Source: Aeromonas fluvialis (GTDB lineage: Bacteria > Pseudomonadota > Gammaproteobacteria > Enterobacterales > Aeromonadaceae). Taken from it: a stretch of 64,000 nucleotides of DNA. This document shows, one piece after another, positions 26,551-36,515 of this stretch. Made by a program: the position numbers and the translations under genes. Location of the stretch: NCBI RefSeq assembly GCF_000819885.1, contig NZ_CDBO01000034.1, positions 555-64,554 on the forward strand, written 5' to 3'. How positions within the stretch are numbered: position 1 is the first letter of the stretch; each line of letters starts with the position of its first letter. The notes beneath the pieces were generated by a model. It was not told the DNA's origin. It saw only the letters and a list, made by a program, of their open reading frames with translations, and did no database searches.

Positions 26551-27801
26551 ATGACACAACAACACCCCCTCCTTCGGCTGGTCTATCGCACCAGTCTGGT
26601 CAGCCAGATCCTGGTTGGTCTGGTATTCGGTATCTTGCTGGCACTGTTTGCGCCCGAGTGGGCGAAAACGGCAGGTCTGCTCGGCAGCCTGTTTGTTGGC
26701 GCGCTGAAAGCGGTGGCGCCGCTGCTGGTATTCGTACTGGTCATGGCGGCCATCATTGGCCACAAGCAGGGACAGAAAACCAATATCCGCCCCTTGCTGG
26801 TACTCTATTTGTTTGGCACTTTCGCTGCGGCCGTCGTTGCGGTGATTGCCAGCTTCCTGTTCCCTTCCAACCTCCATCTGGTTGCCAACACCGCCGAGAT
26901 CACTCCGCCGGGCGGCATCACAGAAGTGATGCAAACCCTGTTGTTCAACATCGTGACCAACCCGGTCAAGGCGTTGATGGATGCCAACTATATCGGGATC
27001 CTGGCGTGGGCCATTGGTCTGGGTATCGCCATGCGTCATGCCAACGAGAGTACCAAGGCGCTGATCACCGATCTCTCCCACGGTGTCTCCACCATCGTCA
27101 AGGCGGTGATCCGTTGCGCCCCGCTCGGTATCCTGGGTCTGGTCGCCTCCACCCTTGCCGAGACCGGCTTCGACGCCCTGTTTGGCTACGCCCAACTGCT
27201 GGTGGTGCTGATCGGCTGCATGCTGTTTATCGCCTTCGTGGTCAACCCGCTGATCGTGTTCTGGAAGATCAAGCGCAACCCCTATCCGCTGGTGCTGACC
27301 TGCCTCAAAGAGAGCGGCGTGACCGCCTTCTTTACCCGTAGCTCCGCCGCCAACATCCCGGTCAACATGGCGCTGTGTGAAAAACTGCGTCTGCCGGAAG
27401 ATACCTATGCGGTCTCCATTCCGCTGGGTGCCACCATCAACATGGCCGGCGCCGCTATCACCATTACCGTACTGGCCATGGCGGCAGTGCATACCCTGGG
27501 GGTGGAAGTGGATCTGACCACGGCTCTGCTGCTCTCCGTGGTTGCCACCGTCAGTGCTTGCGGCGCCTCCGGTGTCGCCGGTGGCTCCTTGCTGCTGATC
27601 CCGCTGGCGTGCAGCCTGTTTGGTATCAGCAACGACATCGCCATGCAGGTAGTAGCCGTCGGCTTTATCATCGGCGTGCTGCAGGATTCTGCCGAGACAG
27701 CGCTTAACAGCTCCACCGACGTGTTGTTCACCGCCGCGGCTTGCATGGCCGAAGATGAAACCTTGCTGGATGTGGCGCCGATACCGAGCCGCGAAGCCTG
27801 A
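26551..27801 (+). CDS. sstT: Sodium:serine/threonine symporter SstT
   Basis: A 416-residue inner membrane transporter of the DAACS family with about eight membrane helices and two hairpin loops. The conserved Ser-rich hairpin [16 protein letters not shown] (about 267-282) and the motif [13 protein letters not shown] (about 295-307) bind substrate and sodium. I chose the ATG at 26551 ([13 protein letters not shown]), which follows AGGGA; the frame extends to 26500 inside the structured leader. It takes up serine and threonine with sodium. Length and sequence fit E. coli SstT well. Confidence 0.95.
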   Translation: MTQQHPLLRLVYRTSLVSQILVGLVFGILLALFAPEWAKTAGLLGSLFVGALKAVAPLLVFVLVMAAIIGHKQGQKTNIRPLLVLYLFGTFAAAVVAVIASFLFPSNLHLVANTAEITPPGGITEVMQTLLFNIVTNPVKALMDANYIGILAWAIGLGIAMRHANESTKALITDLSHGVSTIVKAVIRCAPLGILGLVASTLAETGFDALFGYAQLLVVLIGCMLFIAFVVNPLIVFWKIKRNPYPLVLTCLKESGVTAFFTRSSAANIPVNMALCEKLRLPEDTYAVSIPLGATINMAGAAITITVLAMAAVHTLGVEVDLTTALLLSVVATVSACGASGVAGGSLLLIPLACSLFGISNDIAMQVVAVGFIIGVLQDSAETALNSSTDVLFTAAACMAEDETLLDVAPIPSREA

Positions 27802-27831
27802 TCCTGCAACAGCCTGTTTCGTAACACACTT

Positions 27832-27856
27832 GCGCCCTCTTCGGAGGGCGCTTTTT
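27832..27856 (+). terminator. Terminator of sstT
   Basis: GCGCCCTC, a TTCG loop, GAGGGCGC and five T residues, 30 bases after the stop. Confidence 0.93.
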
Positions 27857-28305
27857 ATTGCCGGCTCTGCTCTTTTTTTCCCTTCATTGGCCGATGTTCC
27901 CAGACGTTCTGCCATATTTGCCCAGCGTATCTCTTGCTGCGTTATCTCCAACCCTTTGTGTATTACTCCCTTCTTGTGTTGTGCGCTATGCATCTGTTTT
28001 GCCAGTTCACCCCGAGCTGAAGAGTGTGATTGCCATGGGATAACCCAGAGTGGGAAAAGATGGCTGCATCACCAATGAACGGAAATGTATGGTTGCGGCA
28101 GATTAACTCGCCCCATTAGATACGCCATCATGGTTTGGTGAGCGGGAGTAAACCTGTTGGCGATATTGAGTGGCGGGCATTGGCGTAGTTCATGGTGATA
28201 ACCGACATGTTCAGTCATGGCGATGATGAGCATGCAGACAGCCAATAGAATGGGAGGTGCAATAAGAAGAGAGCAGGGCAATCGCGCAGGCACAGATCGC
28301 AGAGA
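27857..28305. other. Gap between sstT and the sdaC-type gene, nothing recognised
   Basis: About 450 bases lie between the two convergent terminators. Open frames exist on both strands, but none has a ribosome site, a family match or a plausible start. One on the minus strand would have to start inside a terminator stem. Confidence 0.6.
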
Positions 28306-28336
28306 TAAAAAAGCCAGCCGCATATTCGGCTGGCTT
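28306..28336 (-). terminator. Terminator of the sdaC-type permease gene
   Basis: On the minus strand AAGCCAGCCG, a 6-base loop and CGGCTGGCTT are followed by a T-run. Confidence 0.9.
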
Positions 28337-28361
28337 GTTGCTATCAGTGGTTGGTGTGGGA

Positions 28362-29660
28362 TTAACCGACCAGCTGATAGAGGATGGCAGAGATGGCGAT
28401 CATCCCCATGGTTGCAACGAAGACGTTGCTGATATGACCCTGATATTTCGCCATGGCCGGTACGCGCTTGATGGCGTACATCGGCATGATGAACAGGATG
28501 GTGGCGATGATCGGGCCACCCAAGGATTCAATCATGCCCAGGATGGAGGGGTTGGCAATGGCTGTGCCCCACAGGGTCAGGATAAAGAAGGCGATGATGA
28601 ACATCTCGACTTTCTTGGCGTTTGGCTCTTTGCCGGACTTGCGCATGTTCTGCACGATCATCCCTTTCAGACCTTCACGGGCACCCAGATAGTGACCGAA
28701 GAAGGAGGAGACGATGGCGACAAACGCAACCAGCGGACCGAAGTAGGAGATGATGGGGCTGGCATGCTGGTTAGCCAGATAGGAGAGCACGGCGATGTTT
28801 TGTGCCTTGGCTTCTGCCAGCTGGGCCGGTGTCAGGCTCATGACGCAGGAGAAGACGAAGAACATCACGAAGCCCAGCAGCACCATGGCAGTACGCTTGA
28901 GGATGGCATCGGCTTTCTCGACAGCCTGATCACCGTTGTCGCGGCGCTGTGCCAGGGAGAAGCTGGAGATGGCCGGGCTGTGGTTGAAGGAGAAGACCAG
29001 GACCGGGATGGTCAGCCACAGGGTAGTGGCGAAATCCTTGGCAGAGGGCACTTGCTCCAGCGCGGCGCCGGTCCAGTCAGGGATCAGGTACAAAGAGATA
29101 CCGGCCAGAATGACGATGAGCGGGTAAACCAGGAACTCGGTCACTTTCAGCATCAGCTTTTCACCAGCCAGCATCACCGACATCATGCCCATGATCAGCA
29201 CGATGGAGAGGATCCAGCGCGGAGGTGGAGTCATCTGCAACTGGTTGACCATGAAGCTCTCGACCGTGTTGGTGATACCCACGCCGTAGATCAGCACGAT
29301 GGGGTAGATGGCGAAGAAGTAGAGCAGGGTGATGAGTTTACCGGCCCCCACGCCGAAGTGCTCTTCCACCACTTCGGTGATGTCTGCATTTGGCTTTTTG
29401 GAGGAGAGTACGAAGCGGGCCAGACCACGGTGGGCCAGATAGGTCATGGGGCCAACCAGCAGCGCCATCACCACCAGCGGCCAGAAACCGCCCATGCCAG
29501 CATTGATCGGCAGGAACAGGATCCCTGCGCCAACAGCGGTGCCGAACAGGCTGATGACCCAGGTAGAGTCGCGTTTTTCCCAACGAGTGGTTTGAGTAGA
29601 GCGGATCCCTTGCTCTGTTGTCGCCGCAACCCCCTGCGAGCCAGTAACTGTATTTGACAT
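28362..29660 (-). CDS. sdaC: HAAAP family serine/threonine permease (SdaC type)
   Basis: A 432-residue membrane protein with about 11 helices. The first helix region [22 protein letters not shown] (about 34-55) is the family signature; [12 protein letters not shown] (about 222-233) is another conserved block. Members of the hydroxy and aromatic amino acid permease family (SdaC, TdcC) import serine or threonine with protons. The convergent neighbour is sstT, so two different Ser/Thr importers lie side by side. Which of SdaC or TdcC it matches best cannot be settled by eye. Its 216-base upstream gap carries a CRP-like half-site. Confidence 0.9.
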   Translation of the reverse strand: MSNTVTGSQGVAATTEQGIRSTQTTRWEKRDSTWVISLFGTAVGAGILFLPINAGMGGFWPLVVMALLVGPMTYLAHRGLARFVLSSKKPNADITEVVEEHFGVGAGKLITLLYFFAIYPIVLIYGVGITNTVESFMVNQLQMTPPPRWILSIVLIMGMMSVMLAGEKLMLKVTEFLVYPLIVILAGISLYLIPDWTGAALEQVPSAKDFATTLWLTIPVLVFSFNHSPAISSFSLAQRRDNGDQAVEKADAILKRTAMVLLGFVMFFVFSCVMSLTPAQLAEAKAQNIAVLSYLANQHASPIISYFGPLVAFVAIVSSFFGHYLGAREGLKGMIVQNMRKSGKEPNAKKVEMFIIAFFILTLWGTAIANPSILGMIESLGGPIIATILFIMPMYAIKRVPAMAKYQGHISNVFVATMGMIAISAILYQLVG

Positions 29661-29775
29661 CTATCTCACCTCGAATGTGTGGTTCTTATTAAGTCGGCGC
29701 AAGGATACGGTTTTTCTAATCAAAAATGTTGATCAAATTCATCCTTACGGCCCGAAAAGCCACACTTTTTTGTGG

Positions 29776-29797
29776 AAATGTGATCAAAACAAGAAAG
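29776..29797. promoter_or_regulatory. CRP-like site upstream of the sdaC-type gene
   Basis: AAATGTGATC matches one full half of the CRP consensus; the other half is poor (AAAACAAGAA). It lies about 115 bases upstream of the gene start. Catabolic permeases of this type are CRP-controlled in E. coli, which makes the guess reasonable. Confidence 0.35.
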
Positions 29798-29876
29798 CTT
29801 CAATTTTTGTTTATTCATTGACGTGTTATTTGAATGTTAATGATTAAATCTCGCTCGGCCAAATATGGGTAAATTG

Positions 29877-30443
29877 TTATTTTGCAAGATGCTGGGCTAG
29901 CTGATTTATCATGCTGGCGGTTGCCCCCCAGATAAAGTGCTGTTGCCAAGGGATCCAGTAGATGGTGTGCGATTTCCCCCCTCTGGCAAGGGTCAGGGGG
30001 ATGTGGTTGCGCCGATCCAGCAGATGGGTCAGCGGCACTTCGAAGGCGTGATCCACCTCATCCTGACTCAGAACAAGGGGATAGTGGCTATCGAGCAGCC
30101 CCAACACCGGCAGCACCTCGAAGCGTGACACCGTATTGAGTGGGTTGAGGGTGCCGATCACCTCGACAAGCTGGGGCGGAATGCCGAGCTCTTCCTCGGT
30201 TTCTCGCAGCGCCGTGGCAATCAGGTTCTCGTCACCGGGATCCTGGCGTCCGCCGGGAAAGCTTATCTGCCCTCCATGATGACGCAACCGGGCACTGCGC
30301 CGGGTGAGCAGCACAGTGAGTCCCTTCTCGCGTACCACCACAGGGATCAATACCGCCGCCGGACTGAGCCCGCCGATGGCGAGGCGATGGGCCGGGGCGG
30401 GTTGCTGCAACTGGAAGCGGGTCAGCAGTTCGTGGCGATCCAT
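29877..30443 (-). CDS. nudL: CoA pyrophosphatase NudL (Nudix)
   Basis: A 188-residue Nudix hydrolase. ISFPGGRQDPGDENLIATALRETEEELGI (about 60-88) is the NudL form of the Nudix box, with REtEEE as the metal-binding core. NudL cleaves coenzyme A and its derivatives to phosphopantetheine and 3',5'-ADP. It follows pabB by 42 bases in the same order as in E. coli. Start at 30443 with GGGGAG-like purines upstream. Confidence 0.93.
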   Translation of the reverse strand: MDRHELLTRFQLQQPAPAHRLAIGGLSPAAVLIPVVVREKGLTVLLTRRSARLRHHGGQISFPGGRQDPGDENLIATALRETEEELGIPPQLVEVIGTLNPLNTVSRFEVLPVLGLLDSHYPLVLSQDEVDHAFEVPLTHLLDRRNHIPLTLARGGKSHTIYWIPWQQHFIWGATASMINQLAQHLAK

Positions 30444-30485
30444 GGTGGGGAGCTCTCTTGTGCGTTGGCCTGATAGTGGGGAGGG

Positions 30486-31856
30486 TTACAGCGCCGACAG
30501 GGGCGGCAGGATGCGGGCGACCTTGTCATAGGTCTCCTGATATTCGCTGTCTGCATCGGAGTCGGCGATGATACCGCCACCGGCCCAACAGTGCAGACGA
30601 CCCGCTTCGGCGATCAGGGTACGAATGCAGATGCTGGTATCCATCCGGCCATGCTGGCTGAGATAGCCGATGCTGCCGCAGTAGGCATTGCGGCGCTGGG
30701 GTTCCAGCTCCTCGATGATCTCCATAGCGCGGATCTTGGGGGCACCGGTGATGGAACCACCCGGGAAACAGGCGCGCAGCAAGTCGACCCCCTGCCAGCG
30801 CTCGTCGAGCTCACCGTGGATGGTGGAGACCAGATGATGCACCGCCGGAAACGACTCCACCGCAAAGAGATGAGGCACGCTGACCGAGCCCGGCCGGCTG
30901 ACTCGACCGATGTCGTTGCGCAGCAGATCCACGATCATCAGATTCTCTGATCTGTCCTTGTCTGCCTCTGCCAGCGCCTGCGCAATCTGCCGATCGATAG
31001 CCGGATCCGGGTGGCGAGGGCGAGTCCCCTTGATGGGTTTGGTTTCGATATGGCGGCCATCAAGCAGCAGGAACCGCTCGGGGGAGAGGCTGAGCAGCGC
31101 GCTTTGCGGCAACCGGATAAAGGCGGAGAAGGGGGCCTTGTTGGTGCTTGCCAAGAGGCAATAGGCCTGCCACTCATCTCCCTGATAGGGAGCCGAGAAA
31201 CGCTGGGTCAGGTTGATCTGGTAGCAATCTCCGGCGGCGAGGTAGGCCTGAATGCGGGCAAATTTCTCGCCATACACGGCGCGGCTCATATTGCTCTGCC
31301 ACGATCCCTGCAAGGCAAAAGCGGGGGATGGTTTGGCCTGTTGCTGTTCAAGCCAGGCCAGCCGTCTGGCAAGGCCTGCTTCATCCCCCCAGTGCACCAG
31401 CTGCCAGGCGCCGCTCGCCACATCGCGCAGCAGCGCCCAGTCGTAGATGCCTACCGCCATGTCGGGCACCGCAATATCGGCGGCGGCCTGCACGGGGAGC
31501 CGCTCGAAGCGGCGGCCGAGATCATAGCCAAACAGACCGAGGGCACCGCCAATAAAGGGGAGGCGAGTGGCGCACAAGTCCAGCGCCCCCAGCAGTTGCT
31601 GCTGGGTGTGCGCCAGCAGTGCGAGGGGATCGTCATGGTGCTGACTGAGCTGGCCATGGCGGGTGAGGGTGGTCACCGGGCCCCGGGTCTCGAGGGTCGC
31701 CAGCGGATCGGCACTGATGATATCAAAGCCGTTGTCAGCGCCGAGCGGCCCTGCCGATTCCAGCAACATGGCCCAGGGCTGATGTTGCAGGCGGGCAAAT
31801 TGCTGATGGAGTTCAGCATGATGGTCAAAATGATGGATATGAAGTGTTGGCGTCAT
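30486..31856 (-). CDS. pabB: Aminodeoxychorismate synthase component I
   Basis: A 456-residue chorismate-utilising enzyme of the anthranilate synthase component I family. The active-site blocks PIKGTRPRH (about 274-282), ENLMIVDLLRNDIG, FPGGSITGAPKIRAMEII and CWAGGGIIADSD are intact. PIKGT with Lys is the PabB form; anthranilate and isochorismate synthases have other residues there. It makes 4-amino-4-deoxychorismate for folate, together with PabA encoded elsewhere. It is the first gene of a pabB-nudL pair. Confidence 0.95.
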   Translation of the reverse strand: MTPTLHIHHFDHHAELHQQFARLQHQPWAMLLESAGPLGADNGFDIISADPLATLETRGPVTTLTRHGQLSQHHDDPLALLAHTQQQLLGALDLCATRLPFIGGALGLFGYDLGRRFERLPVQAAADIAVPDMAVGIYDWALLRDVASGAWQLVHWGDEAGLARRLAWLEQQQAKPSPAFALQGSWQSNMSRAVYGEKFARIQAYLAAGDCYQINLTQRFSAPYQGDEWQAYCLLASTNKAPFSAFIRLPQSALLSLSPERFLLLDGRHIETKPIKGTRPRHPDPAIDRQIAQALAEADKDRSENLMIVDLLRNDIGRVSRPGSVSVPHLFAVESFPAVHHLVSTIHGELDERWQGVDLLRACFPGGSITGAPKIRAMEIIEELEPQRRNAYCGSIGYLSQHGRMDTSICIRTLIAEAGRLHCWAGGGIIADSDADSEYQETYDKVARILPPLSAL

Positions 31857-31966
31857 TTTATGTTACACAGGCAACAGTTTAGTTCCCGAACCCTAGTCGG
31901 TGCTGGTGGGCAAGCGTATCATAGGTGTCGGTGACTTAAGAAAAAACTGCCGTGTCGTTCGTCTTT

Positions 31967-31992
31967 TGCTGGCTGATAGTTTTTAGCCAGCA
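31967..31992 (+). other. Hairpin in the leader of the fumarase gene
   Basis: TGCTGGCT (31967-31974) pairs with AGCCAGCA (31985-31992) across a 10-base T-rich loop, about 70 bases before the start codon. It could be a leader structure or a symmetric operator; nothing distinguishes them. Confidence 0.4.
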
Positions 31993-32063
31993 CGTCAGCA
32001 CGGCCCATCATATGGAAGCCCTTGCTCTGCTTTGTGGCAGAGGCAAGGACCAGTGAGGATGAT

Positions 32064-33590
32064 ATGAGCAGTATAAAAAAACAGGATTTCATCGATTCTA
32101 TCGCAGATGCCCTCCAGTACATCTCCTATTACCACCCCTTGGATTTTGTTCAAGCTGCCAAAGCGGCGTATGACCGCGAGGCCAACCCGGCCGCCAAAGA
32201 CGCGCTGGCCCAGATCCTGATCAACTCCCGCATGTCCGCCGAAGGTCATCGTCCGCTCTGCCAGGACACCGGCATTGTGACCTGTTTCGTCAAGATCGGC
32301 ATGCAAGTCCAGTGGGACAGCGACATGACAGTGCAGGAGATGGTGGACGAAGGGACCCGTCGTGCCTACACCAATCCTGACAACCCGCTGCGCGCCTCCG
32401 TGCTGGCCGATCCGGCCGGCAGTCGCAAAAACACCAAGGACAACGCCCCTGCCGTGGTTCATATCGACATGATCCCCGGCAACAAGGTGGAAGTGAGCAT
32501 CGCGGCCAAAGGCGGCGGTTCCGAGAACAAATCCAAGATGGTGATGCTCAACCCCTCTGACGATATCGTCGAGTGGGTGCTGAAAACCGTGCCGACCATG
32601 GGCGCAGGCTGGTGCCCGCCCGGCATGCTGGGCATCGGCATCGGCGGTACTGCCGAGAAAGCGGCGGTGCTGGCCAAAGAGGCCCTGATGGAGCACATCG
32701 ACATTCAGGAGTTGATCGCCCGTGGTCCCCAGACCACCGAAGAGAAGCTGCGGGTCGAGCTCTACGACAAGGTCAACAAGCTGGGGATCGGTGCCCAGGG
32801 TCTGGGTGGCCTGACTACCGTGCTGGATGTGAAGGTGAAATCTGCGCCGACTCACGCCGCCTCCAAGCCGGTGGTGATGATCCCCAACTGCGCCGCCACC
32901 CGTCACGTTCACTTCGAACTGGATGGTTCAGGCCCCGCCGAACTGACTCCGCCGAAGCTGAGCGACTGGCCGGAGATCACCCGTGAAGCGGGTGGCAACG
33001 TGCGCCGAGTCAACGTCGATGGCATCACCAAGGCCGAGCTCGCCAGCTGGAAGAGCGGTGATACCGTGCTGCTGTCCGGCAAGATCCTCACCGGTCGTGA
33101 CGCAGCCCATAAGCGCATCGCCGACATGCTGAAAAATGGCGAAGGGCTGCCGGAAGGGGTCGATTTCACCAACCGCTTTATCTATTACGTTGGTCCGGTC
33201 GATGCGGTGCGTGACGAAGTAGTTGGCCCGGCAGGCCCCACCACCTCCACCCGGATGGACAAGTTCACCGACATGATGCTGGGTGAAACCGGCCTTATCG
33301 GCATGATCGGCAAGTCCGAGCGTGGCCCGAAAACCGTCGAGAGCATCAAGCAGCACAAGGCCGTCTATCTGATGGCCGTCGGCGGCGCCGCCTATCTGGT
33401 GGCCAAGGCCATCAAGAAGGCCCGCGTGGTGGCATTTGCCGATCTCGGCATGGAAGCGATCTACGAATTTGAAGTGGAAGATATGCCGGTGACCGTGGCG
33501 GTCGACTCCGAAGGCAACAATATCCACGAAACCGGCCCGGCCTACTGGTCTGCAAAAATTGCAGAGCTGGACGGCAAACTCTCCTCCTGA
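32064..33590 (+). CDS. Class I (iron-sulfur) fumarate hydratase
   Basis: A 508-residue class I fumarase with N-terminal alpha and C-terminal beta domains fused. The three cysteines that bind the 4Fe-4S cluster are seen in RPLCQDTG, GWCPPGML and PNCAATRH. The beta part has PAGPTTSTRMD and the closing ELGMEAIYEFEVEDMP-like block. It converts fumarate and malate in the citric acid cycle and is oxygen sensitive. I chose the ATG at 32064, five bases after GAGGA. It differs clearly from E. coli FumA and is closer to the Vibrio/Pseudomonas form, so no letter is given. Confidence 0.93.
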   Translation: MSSIKKQDFIDSIADALQYISYYHPLDFVQAAKAAYDREANPAAKDALAQILINSRMSAEGHRPLCQDTGIVTCFVKIGMQVQWDSDMTVQEMVDEGTRRAYTNPDNPLRASVLADPAGSRKNTKDNAPAVVHIDMIPGNKVEVSIAAKGGGSENKSKMVMLNPSDDIVEWVLKTVPTMGAGWCPPGMLGIGIGGTAEKAAVLAKEALMEHIDIQELIARGPQTTEEKLRVELYDKVNKLGIGAQGLGGLTTVLDVKVKSAPTHAASKPVVMIPNCAATRHVHFELDGSGPAELTPPKLSDWPEITREAGGNVRRVNVDGITKAELASWKSGDTVLLSGKILTGRDAAHKRIADMLKNGEGLPEGVDFTNRFIYYVGPVDAVRDEVVGPAGPTTSTRMDKFTDMMLGETGLIGMIGKSERGPKTVESIKQHKAVYLMAVGGAAYLVAKAIKKARVVAFADLGMEAIYEFEVEDMPVTVAVDSEGNNIHETGPAYWSAKIAELDGKLSS

Positions 33591-33633
33591 GTGACCATTT
33601 TCGCTGCCGGTTAACGGCATCGGCCATGTAAAC

Positions 33634-33663
33634 AAGGCGCATCCATCCTGATGCGCCTTTTTG
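33634..33663 (+). terminator. Terminator of the fumarase gene
   Basis: AAGGCGCATC (33634-33643), six-base loop, GATGCGCCTT (33650-33659) and T residues. Confidence 0.9.
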
Positions 33664-33715
33664 CTTTTGCTGGCCTGTTATGGGCTCAGGTTGGCCGTAT
33701 GCGGCAAGCGGGTAT

Positions 33716-33745
33716 AAAAAAGGATGGCGTGACGCCATCCTTTTT
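33716..33745 (-). terminator. Terminator of phnA (symmetric)
   Basis: GGATGGCG-TGA-CGCCATCC flanked by A6 on the left and T5 on the right. It lies 55 bases past the phnA stop and could stop transcripts from either side. Confidence 0.9.
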
Positions 33746-33800
33746 CGTTGCGCTTGTGCTTGTGCTCTGGCAGCAGACAGCAGAGCAATCGCCCTTGGCT

Positions 33801-34379
33801 TTAGGCCTTTTTCAGGTAGGCCGCAACCAGCACGATCTGCACGCCGTTGACCTTGCCTTCGATATGGAGCGGGTTGTTGGTCAGACGGATGCCCTTGACC
33901 AGGGTGCCGCGCTTGGCGGTGAAACCGGCGCCTTTCACGTCCAGATCCTTGATCAGGGTGACGGAGTCGCCCTCTTGCAGCACGGCGCCGTTGGAGTCAA
34001 CGGTCGGTACGCTGTCGTCATCTTCGTCAGCAATACCAGCTTCAGCCCAGGTCTTGGCTTCGTCTTCCATGTACATCATGTCCAGCAGATCCTGCGCCCA
34101 CACCTCACCCTTGCCGGAAAGGGCTTTCAGCTGGCGCCATGCCATCACTTGCACCGCAGGCACCTGGCTCCACATGCTGTCACTCAGGCAACGCCAGTGG
34201 TTGACCATCAGGGTATCCGGTTGTTCCAGCTGACCACGGCAGGTGTCACAGATAGCAACGCTGTGATCATCGTCGCTGGCGGGAGAGTGAGGCACCACGA
34301 AGGCGGTCAGCGCCTGCTCGGCGCTGCACAGTTCACACTTGGCGCCCGCACGCGCTTGCAGAATGGCGTTGATGGTCAT
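33801..34379 (-). CDS. phnA: PhnA/YjdM family zinc ribbon protein
   Basis: A 192-residue protein. Two CxxC pairs (CELC at about 15-18 and CDTC near 44) form an N-terminal zinc ribbon. The C-terminal PhnA domain contains VDSNGAVLQEGDSVTLIKDLDVKGAGFTAKRGTLVKGIRL, a family signature with a KOW-like fold. The name comes from the E. coli phn region, but a role in phosphonate use is not established. I chose the ATG at 34379, aligning with the family start; the frame is open to 34595 without support. Confidence 0.9.
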   Translation of the reverse strand: MTINAILQARAGAKCELCSAEQALTAFVVPHSPASDDDHSVAICDTCRGQLEQPDTLMVNHWRCLSDSMWSQVPAVQVMAWRQLKALSGKGEVWAQDLLDMMYMEDEAKTWAEAGIADEDDDSVPTVDSNGAVLQEGDSVTLIKDLDVKGAGFTAKRGTLVKGIRLTNNPLHIEGKVNGVQIVLVAAYLKKA

Positions 34380-34597
34380 GTTGTTGGTCCCATAGCTAGT
34401 GTAAAGCGACCCGCGTTGGGCGGGGCGCGTGAGAGAGGGGGCGTAATATAGCATAAAACCCCGCACTTTGTCAGATCTGCCCTGGGTCACAGGGTTGGCG
34501 GTGCTGTTGCGCGGCGCTGATTGCCAGGTATTGAAGGTGCAATTTGAAGCGGGATCGCTAGAATGAGCCTCTTTTTGACTGCAAGGCAGGGGCATTC

Positions 34598-35782
34598 GTG
34601 CTGGCTCAACGTTTTCAACAACTGGATCGACTGCTCACCCGCTATCGGCGCTGGTGGCAATATCAGCCATATCATCATCTGACCATGGCCTTTGCCGATG
34701 AGGCGCCCGATCTGGCGGCGCAGCTCAATGGGCTGACGCTGACCCAGTTGGCGGAGCTCGATGCGGATATGGATGCCCTCAGCACGCTGCTTGCCCCCTG
34801 GATTGCCGAGGGTGCCGAGTTGCAGCAGCTGAGCCAACTAGCCCCATTTACCCCGGAGCCCATCACCTGCAGCAAGGAGATGGCGCTGCATATGCCGGGG
34901 CGCAAGCAGGCCCAGATCGAGTCGTTCACCGCCTGTTTGCCGGCCCATCAGGGCCCTTATCTGGAGTGGTGTGCCGGCAAGGGGCATCTTGGGCGGCTGG
35001 TGTCACTTCATCGACAGGCTCCGATCCTCAGTCTGGAGTTGCAAGAGCAGCTCTGTGACGAAGGTCGGCTGCTGGCCGAGCGGGATGGCGCCAATATGAC
35101 CTTTACCTGCGCCGATGCCTTTGCCCCCGAGTCGGCGGCGCTGATCGCCCCCGAGCACCACGCCATGGCGCTCCATGCCTGCGGCGAGCTGCACACCCAT
35201 CTGCTGGAGCGGGTGGCCGAGCGCGGTGCCCGCGGCGTGACCCTCTCTCCCTGTTGTTATCACCTGATCCGCACCAGCCACTATCGCCCGCTGTCGGCCG
35301 CGGCCAACGCCAGCGAGTTGGTGTTGAGCAAGGCGGATCTCAAGCTGCCGCTACAGGAGACGGTGACTGGCGGTGCGCGGATCGCCCGCCTGCGCGAGCA
35401 GGAAGTGGTGTGGCGGCTCGGGTTTGACTGCCTGCAGCGTCAGGTGCGCGGGGTGGATGAGTATCTGCCGGTGCCCAATATGCAAAAGAGCCTGCTGACC
35501 GGCACGTTTGAGGCATTCTGCGGTTGGGCTGCCGAGCGCAAAGGGATTGTGCTGCCCGCCGGACTCGACTACTCCGCCTGGTTGGCAGAAGGGGAGCGCC
35601 GCTTTGGTGATGTCGCCCGCATGGAGCTGGTGCGCCACCTCTTTCGCCGTCCCCTCGAGGTCTGGCTGGCGCTGGATCGCGCGCTCTTTTTGCAAGAGCA
35701 GGGCTATCGGGTCGAGGTGGGGGAGTTTTGTGCCAAACCCATGACCCCGCGCAATATCCTGATCCGTGCCGTGCGTGCCTGA
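34598..35782 (+). CDS. SAM-dependent methyltransferase, family of unknown substrate
   Basis: A 394-residue protein starting at GTG, six bases after AGGGG. The SAM-binding motif I is YLEWCAGKGHLGRL (about 121-134), with ALHACGEL (about 190-197) and LSPCCYHLI (about 214-222) as later motifs. The SPCCYH block is typical of GSTCD/METTL25-like Rossmann methyltransferases. The substrate is unknown. No operon partner; it is convergent with smrB across 143 bases. Confidence 0.85.
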   Translation: MLAQRFQQLDRLLTRYRRWWQYQPYHHLTMAFADEAPDLAAQLNGLTLTQLAELDADMDALSTLLAPWIAEGAELQQLSQLAPFTPEPITCSKEMALHMPGRKQAQIESFTACLPAHQGPYLEWCAGKGHLGRLVSLHRQAPILSLELQEQLCDEGRLLAERDGANMTFTCADAFAPESAALIAPEHHAMALHACGELHTHLLERVAERGARGVTLSPCCYHLIRTSHYRPLSAAANASELVLSKADLKLPLQETVTGGARIARLREQEVVWRLGFDCLQRQVRGVDEYLPVPNMQKSLLTGTFEAFCGWAAERKGIVLPAGLDYSAWLAEGERRFGDVARMELVRHLFRRPLEVWLALDRALFLQEQGYRVEVGEFCAKPMTPRNILIRAVRA

Positions 35783-35925
35783 CGTTCGGTGCTTTTACGC
35801 CTTCTCTGCAAGCACTGGTAATGGCTGGCAGGTCAAGGAAGAGGTGAACTAGCCCCCGGTGCGAGAGGTGAAAGCACCGCTTGGCGCCATGCATGGGATG
35901 TAGAATGAGCCATCCCCCACGTGAT

Positions 35926-36450
35926 CTACTCTTCAATATCCAGCAACACCAGGATGGCGCTGTCGCCGCCCCATTCACGGGGCGCCTGATGGAAGGCGCG
36001 CACATTGGGGTGCTGGGCCAGCCAGCTGGGGATGCGCTGTTTGAGGATGTGTTTGCCGATGCCGTGCATCACCGAGGCGACGTGAATGTTCTCTTTTTGG
36101 CAGAGGGTGAGCAGGGCGGCCAGCTCCTGTTTTGCTTGCTGCTGGTTCATGCCGTGCAGATCCAGATAGATCTCCGGCGGATAAATGCCCCGCTTGAGCT
36201 TTTTCAGCTCAAATTTTGATACATCTTCCCGCACGTACCGGGTCGGCCCATCATCGTCGAGATGGGGTTGATACTCATCGCTGAAATAGTGGTCAACCCC
36301 AAGCTTTTCGCGGGTTTCACGCAATTCGCGTTTCTGCTTGACCGGGCGTAACTCGGCCCTTATGGTATCTTGCTTGATTTTCCGGGTACCTTTTATCGCA
36401 TCGCGGAACAGCAGGGTTTCCTCGTCTGTCGGTGAGGGCGTTTTTTTCAT
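35926..36450 (-). CDS. smrB: Ribosome rescue nuclease SmrB
   Basis: A 174-residue protein with a basic N-terminal extension and a C-terminal Smr domain. [15 protein letters not shown] (DLHG, about 95-99) and [14 protein letters not shown] (HGxGxG-like, about 127) are the domain motifs. SmrB cuts mRNA at collided ribosomes so that stalled complexes can be rescued. It is divergent from prmB with 65 bases between, the same arrangement as in E. coli. Confidence 0.95.
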   Translation of the reverse strand: MKKTPSPTDEETLLFRDAIKGTRKIKQDTIRAELRPVKQKRELRETREKLGVDHYFSDEYQPHLDDDGPTRYVREDVSKFELKKLKRGIYPPEIYLDLHGMNQQQAKQELAALLTLCQKENIHVASVMHGIGKHILKQRIPSWLAQHPNVRAFHQAPREWGGDSAILVLLDIEE

Positions 36451-36515
36451 CAGGTACTCGTCTTGCTCGCTTTGTAAAATTCTCGGGCCGGATATTACTC
36501 GACTTGGAGGTGGAT

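Noticed and set aside
26536-27993. Long minus-strand frame (485 codons) rich in Gly, Gln and His
   Set aside because: Antisense to sstT, low-complexity composition typical of shadow frames, and it runs through the sstT terminator.
28069-28323. Minus-strand 84-codon frame with a hydrophobic start
   Set aside because: Its start codon is inside the terminator stem of the sdaC-type gene, there is no ribosome site and no family match.
35787-35879. Nine-base inverted repeat CGGTGCTTT...AAAGCACCG between the methyltransferase gene and smrB
   Set aside because: The arms are 75 bases apart and not near a promoter or T-run; chance is a sufficient explanation.
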